From: Lodderomyces elongisporus | Lineage: Eukaryota > Ascomycota > Pichiomycetes > Serinales > Debaryomycetaceae | Direction: 5' to 3' | Length of the DNA stretch: 64,000 nucleotides | NCBI RefSeq assembly: GCF_030384665.1 | Contig: NC_083675.1 | Span: 1,918,001-1,982,000, forward strand | Notes under the pieces: model-generated | Database searches by the model: none | Told to the model about the DNA's origin: nothing | What the model saw: the letters and a program-made list of their open reading frames with translations, nothing else | Made by a program: the position numbers and the translations under genes | Shown: positions 40,809-51,275 of the stretch, piece after piece | How the letters are laid out: every line of letters begins with the position of its first letter | How positions within the stretch are numbered: the first letter of the stretch is position 1

Positions 40809-42776
40809 CTACAAGTCCAATTTTGACTTTGTGCCCTTTATCACACCAAGAACTGATTTAGGTACATACTTTGGAATAAAATTGTCTTCATGCAACATCT
40901 CAAAACTCTCTGTTGCATCTCTTCCGGCAAAGTTGAGGATTGACTGTGCACCACCAGGGTGACTCTCAAGGAAAGAAGACAAATCAACAACAACATTCTG
41001 GATTATACACCAACAATCGTCAGGCTTGTTATGCTTAGCTACTTCTTCTGGAGTAAATTCCTTATCAGGAATCGCAAAAGCCGATGCACTACCTTTCTTG
41101 GAGCTTTCCTTTTTCTGGTTGGAATTAGAATCTTTGCTCGTAGTTTTTGAGTCAGACTTAGCTTCTGATAAAGCCAGCTTATCACCTGATCCTTCGTTAT
41201 TCATATCGATAATAATTTTGCCATTTTGTGGGTCAATGTGTAAATTGATCATATTTAATCTGTTATTAGCACTGCTTTGGCTGACTCCATTGCCTCCAAT
41301 ACCACCACTGGTACTTAATTTATGCAAAGCATAACTAGAAGCTTGATCTGCAGAAAGTCTACCGTAAACAACACACGCCAAAAGAGAAGAACCACCCAAT
41401 CTATTGTGGCCGTGAACACCTCCAGCAACTTCACCAGCGGCATACAACCCTTCAAATGGCTCACCGTCTTCTTTATCGGTCAAGACTTGTGCCTTATCGT
41501 TGATCTTCACTCCACCCATAGTGAAATGCAAAACACGTGTAATAAACGAGACATGGTACTTGCCATCTGACTTGTACTCAAACGGTGTTGCTGGAAAATA
41601 CTTTTTGCCAAATGGATCCTCAATCTCACCCTTTGCTGCCTTATTATATGTATCTAATTGACTCTTCAAGTCATCTTCGCTACACCCAATCTCTTCGCAC
41701 AATTGCTTACCAGTAACTGTTCTCATAAGATTTCTTTGTGTGTAGTGTTTGATATGGAATGCCAAATTCTTTTCAGATTCTTCGCTCAAAACCAACCTAA
41801 TAGGTCCATTTCCAGCCTTGTTTTGTTTCTCCATCTCGCCAGAGACCCAATCCCTTGTTCCCAATTCATCAACAAATCTTTCACCTTTACCATTCAACAT
41901 TATTCCACCTTCACCTCGCAATGCTTCTGCACCTAGAAATAAGAATCTTGGTTGTTTCTTCCCGGCAATCACATCCTTGTCGTGGTAATCAATTAACCCA
42001 GTGGGGTGCACCTGAACTTTATCCATATCAATTCCAACACCGTGGTTTTTCATAATAATCTTTTGGCCATCACCTGTAGCATGGTTACCATTAGTAGTAG
42101 GCAAATCAATGATATCCGGTCTATACTTACGCAACAAACTATTCTTTGTGAAATCTGCAGCATATCCACCTGTTGCCATAATCACTGGTCCATATACATC
42201 CGACTTTGTCTTGTCTTGTAAATTCTTGTACTTTACACCAACAACTTTGGTATCTTCTCCATCAGCCTTAATCAAGTCAACCACCTGACAATTTTTCAAG
42301 ATCGCAACACGTTCAGGCTCATCCTCGCTCAAACTCTCCAACTTTTCCAATAACTTGTAAGTTATGGCCATACCGGGGAATTTCGAGTCGTGGCCACGAT
42401 GTGTTCTAGGTTGCGAATGTCCACCTAATCGAGAGACAACAGAGAGGTCTAACCCAAATACTTCCTGAAGCCAGTGAACTGCGTCAGCAGATTGGTAAGT
42501 GAGAACTTTTATCAAATCAGGATTGGCTCGATCCTTAGCCGTCTTTAGCGTGTCCTGGTAAAACTGTTCTACTGAATCCTTGATATTGAGATTCACTTGG
42601 GTACGTGTTAATGCACCATTGATACCGGAAGTAGCTTTACCACTATTACCGGAAAGAAAACCCTGCTTATCAATAAGAACAACATTGGCACCACGTAAGT
42701 AAGCTTGATGAGCAGCTGATAGACCAGCAAGACCACCACCAACAATGATGATTGGATTTTGTGGGAGTTCAGACAT
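40809..42776 (-). CDS. OSM1: FAD-dependent fumarate reductase (Osm1/Frd1 type) fused to a cytochrome b5 domain
   Basis: 655 aa. Residues 8-36 form the Rossmann FAD motif (IIIVGGGLAGLSAAHQAYL). The flavoprotein/fumarate reductase domain follows to about 475 (SGNSGKATSGINGA, HSQPRTHRGHDSKFPG, ATGGYAADF, QVHPTGLID, LGGSSLLACVVYGRLSAD). After a Ser/Lys-rich linker (about 480-570) comes a cytochrome b5 domain (about 575-650) with the heme motif LESHPGGAQSILNFAGRDAT and a second His in EMLHEDN. S. cerevisiae Osm1/Frd1 lack the b5 domain, so this is the fusion type. There is no clear signal or presequence, suggesting a cytosolic enzyme. Role: reduction of fumarate to succinate, reoxidising flavin/NADH under low oxygen. 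OSM1 is used for the family; FRD1 is equally possible. Confidence 0.88.
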   Translation of the reverse strand: MSELPQNPIIIVGGGLAGLSAAHQAYLRGANVVLIDKQGFLSGNSGKATSGINGALTRTQVNLNIKDSVEQFYQDTLKTAKDRANPDLIKVLTYQSADAVHWLQEVFGLDLSVVSRLGGHSQPRTHRGHDSKFPGMAITYKLLEKLESLSEDEPERVAILKNCQVVDLIKADGEDTKVVGVKYKNLQDKTKSDVYGPVIMATGGYAADFTKNSLLRKYRPDIIDLPTTNGNHATGDGQKIIMKNHGVGIDMDKVQVHPTGLIDYHDKDVIAGKKQPRFLFLGAEALRGEGGIMLNGKGERFVDELGTRDWVSGEMEKQNKAGNGPIRLVLSEESEKNLAFHIKHYTQRNLMRTVTGKQLCEEIGCSEDDLKSQLDTYNKAAKGEIEDPFGKKYFPATPFEYKSDGKYHVSFITRVLHFTMGGVKINDKAQVLTDKEDGEPFEGLYAAGEVAGGVHGHNRLGGSSLLACVVYGRLSADQASSYALHKLSTSGGIGGNGVSQSSANNRLNMINLHIDPQNGKIIIDMNNEGSGDKLALSEAKSDSKTTSKDSNSNQKKESSKKGSASAFAIPDKEFTPEEVAKHNKPDDCWCIIQNVVVDLSSFLESHPGGAQSILNFAGRDATESFEMLHEDNFIPKYVPKSVLGVIKGTKSKLDL

Positions 42777-42903
42777 TATTTAGTATTTTTTTTTTATAAA
42801 TAAAATAGGGAGTTGGTAATAGAATGATTGAAATAACGTTTAAGGATCTTGTTCTGTTTGGTTCAATGTTGAATTGTTTATGTTGCTCTTACTTGAAGAA
42901 CTA

Positions 42904-42934
<31 letters not shown>

Positions 42935-43040
42935 CTTTACATTGACAAATATGTAATATTGTCTGAAGTTCTTATCTGATTACCTTATAATTGTCCGTGA
43001 TTGGGGGAGATTCCGCTTGGAGAGAGAGAGAACAAAAAAA

Positions 43041-43101
43041 GTGTCTGAAAATGTAAAAATATAAAGAGATGGGGACGCTATTAAACAAAAGTGTCAGACA
43101 C
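43041..43101. promoter_or_regulatory. Two GTGTCTGA octamers upstream of the fumarate reductase gene
   Basis: GTGTCTGA at 43041-43048 (plus) and its reverse complement TCAGACAC at 43094-43101, the latter within the palindrome-like GTGTCAGACAC. They lie 265-325 bp upstream of the ATG. The same octamer occurs three times upstream of CYB2 at 56.6-56.9 kb. The factor is unknown; regulatory use is inference. Confidence 0.35.
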
Positions 43102-43271
43102 AAACTTTTTTTTATATTATTTATTTTTTTCTTTGTCTCGATTTGTTGTGGGGAAGTAATTTAGGGGGTAGCCAAATATTTCATTTTTATGTCTGTTTTT
43201 GAGGAAATCAGACATTTTTTTTTTCTTTTTTTTTTCTTTTTTTTTTACTTCTTTTTGCTATTTAATAATCG

Positions 43272-43296
43272 ATATCGAGTTTAGTGCTCTCGATAT
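43272..43296. repeat. Inverted repeat ATATCGAG-N9-CTCGATAT
   Basis: Perfect 8-bp arms separated by 9 bp, about 500 bp upstream of the fumarate reductase ATG. Spaced CGA/TCG arms are a format used by dimeric zinc-cluster regulators, or it may be incidental. Confidence 0.4.
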
Positions 43297-43949
43297 TGTC
43301 ACAAAAGAGTATGTTTGAAAAGTGGGTAAACTGAGTGGGGGAAAGTCTCCAACTAGAGAAGAATTTCTCCACACCGAGTAGCGAACAATGCCGCTCCTAA
43401 TTAGTCTGGTATGGGGTTCATTATTGACCCCCCCCTCCTCCCTTCCCAGAAGAAAAACAGGTGATAAAATGCATATCTACAAAATGGTAAAATACCAAGC
43501 TGCTTATAAACTATAGGTTTGTTTTCCCCCTCTAAACCGTTTACTTGACAAAACTTAAAAAGTAAAAAGGAAAATAGTGCATAAATGGACAAATGAAAAG
43601 AAAAGTGGAAATTGGAAAAATAGAAAGATATTCAAAAAGATGGCGGCTTTGAAATCGCCACATCTTTTTCGCTAGACAAAGATCCGACACAAATAGCAGG
43701 TAGCAAGTATATTGTGTAAACATATACCCGTGGAAACAAGTTAAACTACAAGTATTATATGCTGTGTTACTACAAATGTTGAAAAGGATTATCCTATTCA
43801 GCGCTTACTCTTTTCTACAAAACAATAACGCTTTTCATTTTGCAACATTAAATTTTATAAATAAACAGGTGTTTTCTTTTTTCAAAAAAACAAGTTAGAA
43901 AAAAAAAACTGAATAATAAATAAGCTATATACTTGTATCTTAGTGACTT

Positions 43950-43980
<31 letters not shown>

Positions 43981-44032
43981 GTGTGTGTGTGTGTGCACCG
44001 GGCACAAACTCTTAAAGCTCATCTCTTCCTAT

Positions 44033-46666
44033 CTAATGTGAAATATACTGGAAAGCAAAAGAAATGTCATTATAGTTGGCCTCATCGGCAACTAATGAAT
44101 CCTCGTTACTCTTTAGCCTATCATGTTTGATATGATTCCAGGTAGTGGCATCACCATAAAGCATAGCTGGCGCCTTGATAGTTTGCCCTTTATCCTTGTG
44201 ACACCTCTTACAGTTGTATGTATCATGTGTATCACATTCGGTATCTGGTTGGAAAAGAAACAACTGTCTCAAATTATCTGCACTAAAAAGCCTTTCAACA
44301 TCCTCTTTCTCATCAACAACACATGAACTAAGCGACATTTTCATTGATTGACGCTGGAAAATCTTTTCTTCGATTGTTCCCGTAGAAATAAATCTATAGA
44401 TAAAACAGTCCTTCTTTTGGCCATCTCTCCATACTCTGGCAAGTGCCTGTTGGTCAGAAGCAGGATTCCAGTCTGGATCAATGAGAACAAGACGATTGGC
44501 TCCAATAAGATTGATACCGCATCCACCAGCCTTTGACGATAAAAGGAATATAAACTCAGCTCCATCTGGATCGTTGAATCTATCAACCAATTTCTGACGC
44601 TTGTTAATATTCATCGTACCATCTAGTCTTAACGCACCATACTTTTTATATCGGCACATTTTTTCAATCAAATCTAATGTTTGTGTATAATTTGAAATGA
44701 GAACAATCTTATCGTTAGTCTCGCGCTTAATCTTGTGCAAGAATCGCTCCAATACTTGAAATTTCCCACTGAACCACGTTTGAATCTCTCGGTTTCTACC
44801 TCCCCCACCATGACCATGAATCGAAGAAACATAATCCTCGGGAATCAAGTCATCGCAACCTTCAATATCATCCGGTAAATTCAACAAATCGGGATGATTA
44901 CACAACTTCTTTAACATACCAATCGCCTTAAGAGGCTGCGATCCTATTCCCTTTAACAATTTCTTGATCTCTGGCGAAGTAATGAAATGATGGTATAATT
45001 TCTTCTGCATAGGCGCTAAACCAGTAAATAGCACGTACTCGTATTTAACGGGCAAATACTTGGACAAGATATCATTTGTCCTTCTAATAATGAACTTGGA
45101 AACCAATTGCGATAGTTCGGACAATTTTTGATCACCCTTCTCACGCTCCTTATCGGTGGCATCGGCATCTCTGCCTCGCAATATTGCATTTTCAAAATTC
45201 CGTCTAAAATCATTTCTTGTACCCAAATACCCAGGATTGGCAAAATTAAGCAATGAAAAGTACTCAGATAAATCATTTTGAATGGGTGTACCAGATAATA
45301 TCACTCTCCTCTCGCACCTCAAAGAGTTCAATGCTGTGAAAGTTAACGAGTCACCGTTTTTTAATCTGTGACCTTCATCAGCCAACATTAATCCAACTTC
45401 AGTACCGGCCAATTTGTCAACATTTCTTCTCAACGTCTCATACGATATAATCAACACTGGCCTCACGATATTCCTTCCCTGCGCGGTTGACCACTGTTGC
45501 AAAGCCAACCCCAAATCATTGGACTTTGTACTTTTCCCATCAACGGCAAGTGGTGTCAACACACCTTCACCCAACCATTTAACAATTTCATTGGCCCAAT
45601 TTCTAACCAATGACGAAGGACAAACAATAATACATTTTTCAATCGTCCGCTTCCCTCTTGGCGATTGACGCAACAAGGTCCACATCAAAGTCAAGCATTG
45701 CAATGTCTTACCCAACCCCATTTCATCAGCCATTATACAGCCCTTAGCTCTAGGGTCTTGAAGACCAGCAGTACATCGATACAAAAATTTCACACCAGCA
45801 ATTTGATGCGGTCTAAGGATCTTGGCCAATTTGGGATCAATAACAACAGGCACATTGGGGAATTTACGCATTTGTTCCTCGGGGTTAGTTACAATACCCA
45901 AGATCTCAGCCAATGATCTATGTGTCTTTCTCCTCTTTGCTGGTCGTTCTTCAATTCCAGAAGATTCAGATGATAACGGAGGAGAGCTCAGCAATGCTGC
46001 ACCTGCAGCACTCTCAGTAGACGTGTCTGCCTCTTTATCCTTATCCTTCTCTTCTCCGTTCTCGTCTTCAATTTTGGGTATCACATCTACAGTAGGATCA
46101 TACAACACTATAGCAAACTCACTCATTGGATCGTGTAAAGCCCTTGGTGGAAGAATTGGCCGAACCTTTGTGCCTAATGGCGGTGGCGGAACTGCTCTAC
46201 TAATCATCTCCTCTCTTTTGGCATTATCTTTCTTGAATGGCACTGTAAATGATTTTTTGAATTTCGTTTCATTTTTAGCTAGATTATCTGAGTTTATCAA
46301 GGATCGTGGCAATAAAGCCCCAAATTTTTTCCTGCGTACAATTTCACCATTCTCATCAACTGTGTTGTCATCGTCATCCCGAACAAGTTCTATGTCGTCA
46401 ACTGCATAGTTTGTATACTTTCTAGTAGACCGTACGGGCCGATGTGGTAATCCATTCGAAGAAGATAACATAGATGATGATGATGATGATGATGATGATG
46501 AGCCAAAACCTGGATCGGTTCCTGGACGCGTCTTAAATGGAACCTTGAATGCTCGTGCAAGACGTGCTGATGAGTCAGTAACCTTTGGTGGTCGCTTATC
46601 CTTTGGTACACCTGCACCGGAGCCAAGCGGCGTTGTAAATTCTTTTAAAGGCTTCCTTACTGCCAT
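44033..46666 (-). CDS. RAD54: SWI2/SNF2 DNA translocase of homologous recombination
   Basis: 877 aa (S. cerevisiae 898). The N-terminal region has the Rad51-binding/Rad54-specific blocks (RAFKVPFKTRPGTDP, FKKSFTVPFKK, LHDPMSEFAIVLYDPTVD). The SNF2 ATPase core has Walker A ADEMGLGKTLQ (Lys320) and DEGH box (about 429-432), then SGTPIQNDLSEYFSLLNF, KFIIRRTNDILSKYLPVKYE, LISNYTQTLDLIEKMCRYKK, FLLSSKAGGCGINLIGANR and LARVWRDGQKKDCFIYRF. The C-terminus (CDTHDTYNCKRCH..., DISFAFQYISH) is almost identical to yeast Rad54. It stimulates Rad51 strand exchange and remodels chromatin. A poly-Ser tract coded by TCA/ATC repeats sits at about 56-65. Confidence 0.98.
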   Translation of the reverse strand: MAVRKPLKEFTTPLGSGAGVPKDKRPPKVTDSSARLARAFKVPFKTRPGTDPGFGSSSSSSSSSSMLSSSNGLPHRPVRSTRKYTNYAVDDIELVRDDDDNTVDENGEIVRRKKFGALLPRSLINSDNLAKNETKFKKSFTVPFKKDNAKREEMISRAVPPPPLGTKVRPILPPRALHDPMSEFAIVLYDPTVDVIPKIEDENGEEKDKDKEADTSTESAAGAALLSSPPLSSESSGIEERPAKRRKTHRSLAEILGIVTNPEEQMRKFPNVPVVIDPKLAKILRPHQIAGVKFLYRCTAGLQDPRAKGCIMADEMGLGKTLQCLTLMWTLLRQSPRGKRTIEKCIIVCPSSLVRNWANEIVKWLGEGVLTPLAVDGKSTKSNDLGLALQQWSTAQGRNIVRPVLIISYETLRRNVDKLAGTEVGLMLADEGHRLKNGDSLTFTALNSLRCERRVILSGTPIQNDLSEYFSLLNFANPGYLGTRNDFRRNFENAILRGRDADATDKEREKGDQKLSELSQLVSKFIIRRTNDILSKYLPVKYEYVLFTGLAPMQKKLYHHFITSPEIKKLLKGIGSQPLKAIGMLKKLCNHPDLLNLPDDIEGCDDLIPEDYVSSIHGHGGGGRNREIQTWFSGKFQVLERFLHKIKRETNDKIVLISNYTQTLDLIEKMCRYKKYGALRLDGTMNINKRQKLVDRFNDPDGAEFIFLLSSKAGGCGINLIGANRLVLIDPDWNPASDQQALARVWRDGQKKDCFIYRFISTGTIEEKIFQRQSMKMSLSSCVVDEKEDVERLFSADNLRQLFLFQPDTECDTHDTYNCKRCHKDKGQTIKAPAMLYGDATTWNHIKHDRLKSNEDSLVADEANYNDISFAFQYISH

Positions 46667-47084
46667 TATGATTCAGCTGTTGTCTGTTATTATAGAAGTG
46701 TGGCAAATCTTGTTGATGCTAACAGAAAGGATGAGAAAGTACAAAGACGCGCAGGTTCTATTATCAAACAATTCAAAAGGTTATTTTTATTTTTTTTGCT
46801 TTCTCTCTCTGTCTCTCTCTCTTTCTCTTTCTCAATCTTTTTTTCTCTGCTTTTGCTGCTTTAAAATGAAAAAATTGAAAATTGCATATACAAACAATTA
46901 TTGTGGTTTCTTATCTGAGCCGCACATTGCTAAATTGATCTTTACCAGAATTTGCACATAAATACATGTACTTATATGTATCTATAGGTGTTTTCAAATA
47001 AATTTTCTTTGTTCGTAATCACAATTCACAATTGTTTTGATTCCATACAAATATACATTTCTCAATCTTTGAATAAATTTTAAA
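46667..47084. other. Divergent promoter RAD54 / YRB30
   Basis: 418 bp with a CT/T-rich tract (about 46797-46850) and one MluI cell-cycle box core near RAD54. No gene seen. Confidence 0.55.
46746..46752. promoter_or_regulatory. MCB core (GACGCGC) upstream of RAD54
   Basis: ACGCG core at 46747-46751, about 80 bp upstream of the RAD54 ATG. MCB elements bind MBF and give G1/S expression, which is the known pattern for yeast RAD54. One 5-bp core alone is weak evidence. Confidence 0.4.
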
Positions 47085-48086
47085 ATGGATCAGATTCTAG
47101 CCAAGGCCTCAAACCAAGCTGTGTCTTTTGCTATCCGCTCGGGCATCTCCCTTGCCTCCGGCTATGCCATTAAGACAATCTCTACTTTTCTTTCACAGAT
47201 CCCTGCTTCTGCACAACAACGAATTGAAAGTAAGAGGTTAAAACTCAAGACCAAGATTGATATTATTAATATTACACTTGACCTTATTAGACTTGCATCT
47301 GCTCGCGGAAATACTGTGCTTGAGCATACAATGGTGCTCATTGATGATCTAGATTTACAATTCACTGAGTTTGATCACAAAATTGATGAAATAACGAGAA
47401 ACTTGACGGGTGGCAATGAGGAAAAGAGTATTGCAAAGGTGGAAAAGTATATGGCTGAATTGTTAGCTGAGATCAACGACGCAATACCCATATTAAATAT
47501 GAGTTTGCTTACTTCTGGTGTTAATATGAATGGAAGTGTTGATTTCACAAGTAGTACTGCTGGGATATCACCAGGAAGATTATTGCAAGCTGCACAGTAT
47601 ATAACTACTGACAATAAGGAAAAAGGACAAAACCATGAACTTGGTGTGGTTGGTCCGGTCTTTGATTTGGTTACTTACACTATATTTTACAATCCAAGTC
47701 GATTGAAGTATGTCAATGATGGCAATAGTGGTGTAGTTGATGAGTTGAGCTATATTTCGTGGAAGGAGACATTTGCTCGCACTTCAGTAAAAATAATCTC
47801 GAAACGAGGCGAGGAAATCCAAAAGGGTAAGCTGAGTTTAAAGTATAGTTACTCATTAGAGATTAGAGAGGATTACAACGATGGCAGGTATCACGATGAA
47901 GATGATAAGCCCATTGTGAAAAAATATGACTTGAAGTCAATCCAATCGATGTTCTTTACTGCTTCAGGTAAACTCTTGCGTTTGGAGGGAAGAAATTCTC
48001 CGGTGTTAATTTTGAAGCTTGTTAATGAACAGAGTGACGAAGAATGGATAGCTTTTGGGGAATTGCACCATGGTGAGTTTGACGAC

Positions 48087-48119
<33 letters not shown>

Positions 48120-48497
48120 GAAGAAGAAGAAACCGATGGATCCAATAAGAAAAGTAAAGAAAGCAAGGTAAAAACGATAAAGAAAGAGAAAAAAACCAAA
48201 CTCAATACGGTTTCTAAAGAAGCAATAAAAAATAGCTCCCTCTCGTTACTAGAGTATACACTTCGTCTCGCAAAGCTTCAACAGACTGAACAAGCCAGTA
48301 TCCTTGACACTCCGGACGAAGTGTTGAAACTCTATTTGCATGATCAAACAACAACAAAAACAAACCTGGAACTACCCAAAACTTTGACTCATAAACACAC
48401 GGAAGCAAATAAAGCACAACTCACTGAAGAGAAAATAAAGATGGACTCCAACATTCTGCGAATGAAACATCTAGCAATTGATTCTGAGGCATTATGA
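47085..48497 (+). CDS. YRB30: RanGTP-binding protein Yrb30
   Basis: 470 aa (S. cerevisiae 440). The N-terminus MDQILAKASNQAVSFAIRSGISLASGYAIK parallels yeast Yrb30. Other matching blocks are IRLASARGNTVLEHTM, KVEKYMAELLAEINDAIP, LLTSGVNMN, YNDGRYHDEDDKP and FFTASGKLLRLEGRNSPVLIL. The C-terminal quarter has an acidic run (12 Asp then Glu, about 340-360) followed by a basic patch (KKSKESKVKTIKKEKKTK). Family role: fungal Ran-GTP binding protein that inhibits RanGAP-stimulated hydrolysis and takes part in nuclear export. Divergent from RAD54. Confidence 0.85.
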
Positions 48498-48782
48498 AAA
48501 GCGAAACAATACAATCAAACAAATGGTTTATAGTAAAAAAAAATTTGTACTTCCAACCTATTCTGGCTTGCTCTTCATTATCTACAAAAGAGTACATACA
48601 TCTTAGTATGTTTCTAAAGAAGAAAAAAAAAATTCTAATATAATCTTGTTACATAGAAATTCAAAAACGAAAAGGAAAATAAAAATAAGAGAAAAAAAAA
48701 AAAGAATACAAGAATAAAACGTAGAAAGTAACTAATATGCTGTGTGTATTTGTCTATAGATATTTTATTTCTTTTGATATTT

Positions 48783-51275
48783 TCACTCTCTGTTTTTTGG
48801 TTTACCCATAGGAACAGCAAAATCTCGATATAGTGGGATTTCTTCGTTATAAGAACTAAGAATATTCTTGTCAAATGTGTTTGTATCAATACTTAATCCA
48901 GATTTCAAATTGTTATTGGAATTGATGCTATTGATATTGTTATTGTTGGTATTTGTTTTAGTATTCATGGTGGTGTTGTTATTATCGATGTTATTATATG
49001 CAAAACCGGGCATTGTACCAAATGTCAAATCGCCTAACAGAGGACCATTAAGTGGATCAAACGAATCGTTAATGCTATAGTTGTTGTAGCTATTATTGTT
49101 ATTATCATTGTTATAGTTGTTGTCGCTATTATTGTTATTATCATTGTTATTGTTGTTGTCGTTGTCGTTGTCGTTGCTGTTGTTGCTGTTGTCGTTGGTG
49201 GTAGTTATATTGTTATCGTGATTGCTGTAGTTGCTTTCGTAAATGGCGTTGGAATCATTATAGCTTTTGCTGCTGTCAAAATTGTAGAAATTTGGTGGAT
49301 ACGACGTTGTTTGATCTATTACGTCATTAGGATTGTTTGTGTCAAACGAGTTATTTGATTTGTTAAAGACATTATAATCATCTAATGTCTCTGGTTGCTG
49401 CTCCTGAAATTGATTTTGTCCTTGCTCTTGTTGAGGTTGTTGTAAGCTTGTGAAGGACTGACTATAATTCAGAGGTGCCTCGTTGATACTATTCAACTCA
49501 GATTGTTCTTGATTCTGCTTGTCTTGATATTGGTTGTAATCGTCTTCATGGTTGCCAAAGGCATCATCGTCAAATGATTCTGTATACAACTCACTTTCAA
49601 TCTTACTCAACTGAGAGCCAAATTTGGAATTGGAGCCCAACCCTGTTTTCCCAAAATGATGGTGGCCTGTAGCATGGTCATCATAGTTCAAGCTCGAATG
49701 CGAATGCGAGTGCGAAAGTGAATAATCGTCATGCGTATTGGTGTTACTGTTATTACCGCCCGATGGTGGAAATGCTGTAGAGTTTGTTGGGAGGGGGAAA
49801 CTTCCATTCATGAATGCATTGTTCAGATTTGAAAATGCATTACCCATAAAATCGAATGAGCGGGATGATGAATTCGAAGCTATTGATAATACACTTTCTG
49901 GACGTTTAGGTCGCAGCTGCTGGTAGCTGTTGTTATGTTGGTAATGGTTGTTAAGGCTATTGTTGCGATTCAAGCTATTCTGCGGTGGTTGTTGTTGATG
50001 TTGTTGTAGCAGTTGAAATTGCAGTTGCAGTTGCAGTTGCAGATCTAGTGTTGATTGTAAAGAGCTTTCCGAGCTGTAGCCCATGTTGGCAAATTGAGAG
50101 TCCTGTCCGGGACGCATTGGTGTTGGTTGGTATGGTAAAGTCTTTTTAACTTCCGGTGGCATTCCCAGTAATGGTTGGTTTTCATTATCAAAACTTTGGC
50201 CACCAATCAAGGGAAATAACGGAAACATATGATCTACAACATCAACCTCGTCGGGACTCATGTGTAGACTATCCAATTGTGTTGGATCTTTGATATCAAA
50301 ATAAGTGTCATTTGGAGGATTGAACGATGATGATTCATTATATAATGGATATTCTTGTGATTTGTTCTCCGGTTGTTGTTGCTCTTGCTGCTGCTGCTGC
50401 TGCTGTTGTTGTTGTTGTTGTTGTGTAAAATCTTGTAGAGGTTCCTTTTCAACTCCATTTGTCATGCCCAGAAAAGTCTGATTCTCTTTTGCATTTGTAG
50501 TTGCATTTAATCCATTTGGTGTTGAAGTGTTACTGTGTGTATTTATATTGGTATTGGTATTTGTATGGTTGGAGTTTGCGGGACTCAGTCTTGAGAACAA
50601 GTCAAAGAGACCACTCTTGGTGTCAAACGGCATGAGCACATCTTCAATGACAAAATTGTGATTAAGTTCTGGATTGCCAACTTTGGGCGAAGTGAGCAGA
50701 GAATGATTCTGGGGCTGGTTGTTAGCGTGTGGTTGGTTTAGTTGGTTTAGTTGGTTTAGTTGGCTGCTGTTGTTGTTGTTGTTGTTACTTTTGGTAATGG
50801 AGCCTGGAGAGATGGGCTGTTGTGCTAAGCTTCCTGGAGAGCTATCACTGGGATTCGAATTTTGTGATGAGGATGTGTTTGAAGTGTTTCTCCATCTTTG
50901 CATATCGTTATCCAAAAGTGACTTCATCTTGTCTTTGTCGGTCAGGTCTTTGCCATTCTTTCTACTGATGGAACCTGTTGAGGATGATGATAGTAAAGAA
51001 GTTGAGGGTGACGATGACGAGCAAGTGCAGTGATGGGTTTTGTGACAAGCACAGCCAGACAGATGGGCAGAAGGTGGTTTACCCTTTTTGCCACAGGTGC
51101 AAGATACGTGCAAGTTCTTCATCTTTCTGTTGTCTCTGCAGTGTGAGCATTGTGTGGCTGGTCTTCCCTTTGGTTTAATCATGGTTAATGGTTGATCTGT
51201 ATGGGTGCAAGTAGTAACTTGGTGACCTCTTATACACCGTTCGCAAGCGTATTTAACACCGTTAATCAAGACCAT
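48783..51275 (-). CDS. HAA1: Copper-fist zinc-binding transcription factor (Haa1/Cup2 type), Q/N-rich
   Basis: 830 aa from ATG 51275 (MVLINGVKYACERC); two codons upstream are TTG AAG. The copper-fist DNA-binding domain fills residues 1-40, with zinc ligands Cys11, Cys14, Cys23 and His25 and the minor-groove KGRP motif. It is followed by CSHCRDNRKMK and CTCGKKGKPPSAHLSGCACH, ending in a Cys/His-rich patch (CACHKTHHCTC). The rest is a long disordered activation region with Gln runs (about 293-305), Asn/Asp repeats (about 690-760) and Ser/His repeats. The fist is closer to Haa1 (weak-acid response) than to Cup2/Ace1 or Mac1 in the first 40 residues. CTG yeasts may have only one such gene, so acid versus copper response cannot be decided from sequence. 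Confidence 0.82.
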   Translation of the reverse strand: MVLINGVKYACERCIRGHQVTTCTHTDQPLTMIKPKGRPATQCSHCRDNRKMKNLHVSCTCGKKGKPPSAHLSGCACHKTHHCTCSSSSPSTSLLSSSSTGSISRKNGKDLTDKDKMKSLLDNDMQRWRNTSNTSSSQNSNPSDSSPGSLAQQPISPGSITKSNNNNNNSSQLNQLNQLNQPHANNQPQNHSLLTSPKVGNPELNHNFVIEDVLMPFDTKSGLFDLFSRLSPANSNHTNTNTNINTHSNTSTPNGLNATTNAKENQTFLGMTNGVEKEPLQDFTQQQQQQQQQQQQQEQQQPENKSQEYPLYNESSSFNPPNDTYFDIKDPTQLDSLHMSPDEVDVVDHMFPLFPLIGGQSFDNENQPLLGMPPEVKKTLPYQPTPMRPGQDSQFANMGYSSESSLQSTLDLQLQLQLQFQLLQQHQQQPPQNSLNRNNSLNNHYQHNNSYQQLRPKRPESVLSIASNSSSRSFDFMGNAFSNLNNAFMNGSFPLPTNSTAFPPSGGNNSNTNTHDDYSLSHSHSHSSLNYDDHATGHHHFGKTGLGSNSKFGSQLSKIESELYTESFDDDAFGNHEDDYNQYQDKQNQEQSELNSINEAPLNYSQSFTSLQQPQQEQGQNQFQEQQPETLDDYNVFNKSNNSFDTNNPNDVIDQTTSYPPNFYNFDSSKSYNDSNAIYESNYSNHDNNITTTNDNSNNSNDNDNDNNNNNDNNNNSDNNYNNDNNNNSYNNYSINDSFDPLNGPLLGDLTFGTMPGFAYNNIDNNNTTMNTKTNTNNNNINSINSNNNLKSGLSIDTNTFDKNILSSYNEEIPLYRDFAVPMGKPKNRE

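Larger units (their letters stand above)
42777..44032. other. Intergenic: OSM1-like promoter and RAD54 3' flank
   Basis: Contains (AT)n at about 42908-42936, two copies of the octamer GTGTCTGA in opposite orientation (43041-43048; 43094-43101), T-rich repeats (about 43218-43248), an 8-bp inverted repeat ATATCGAG-N9-CTCGATAT (43272-43296), and (TA)n-(TATG)n-(TG)n (about 43951-43996). No gene seen. Confidence 0.55.
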
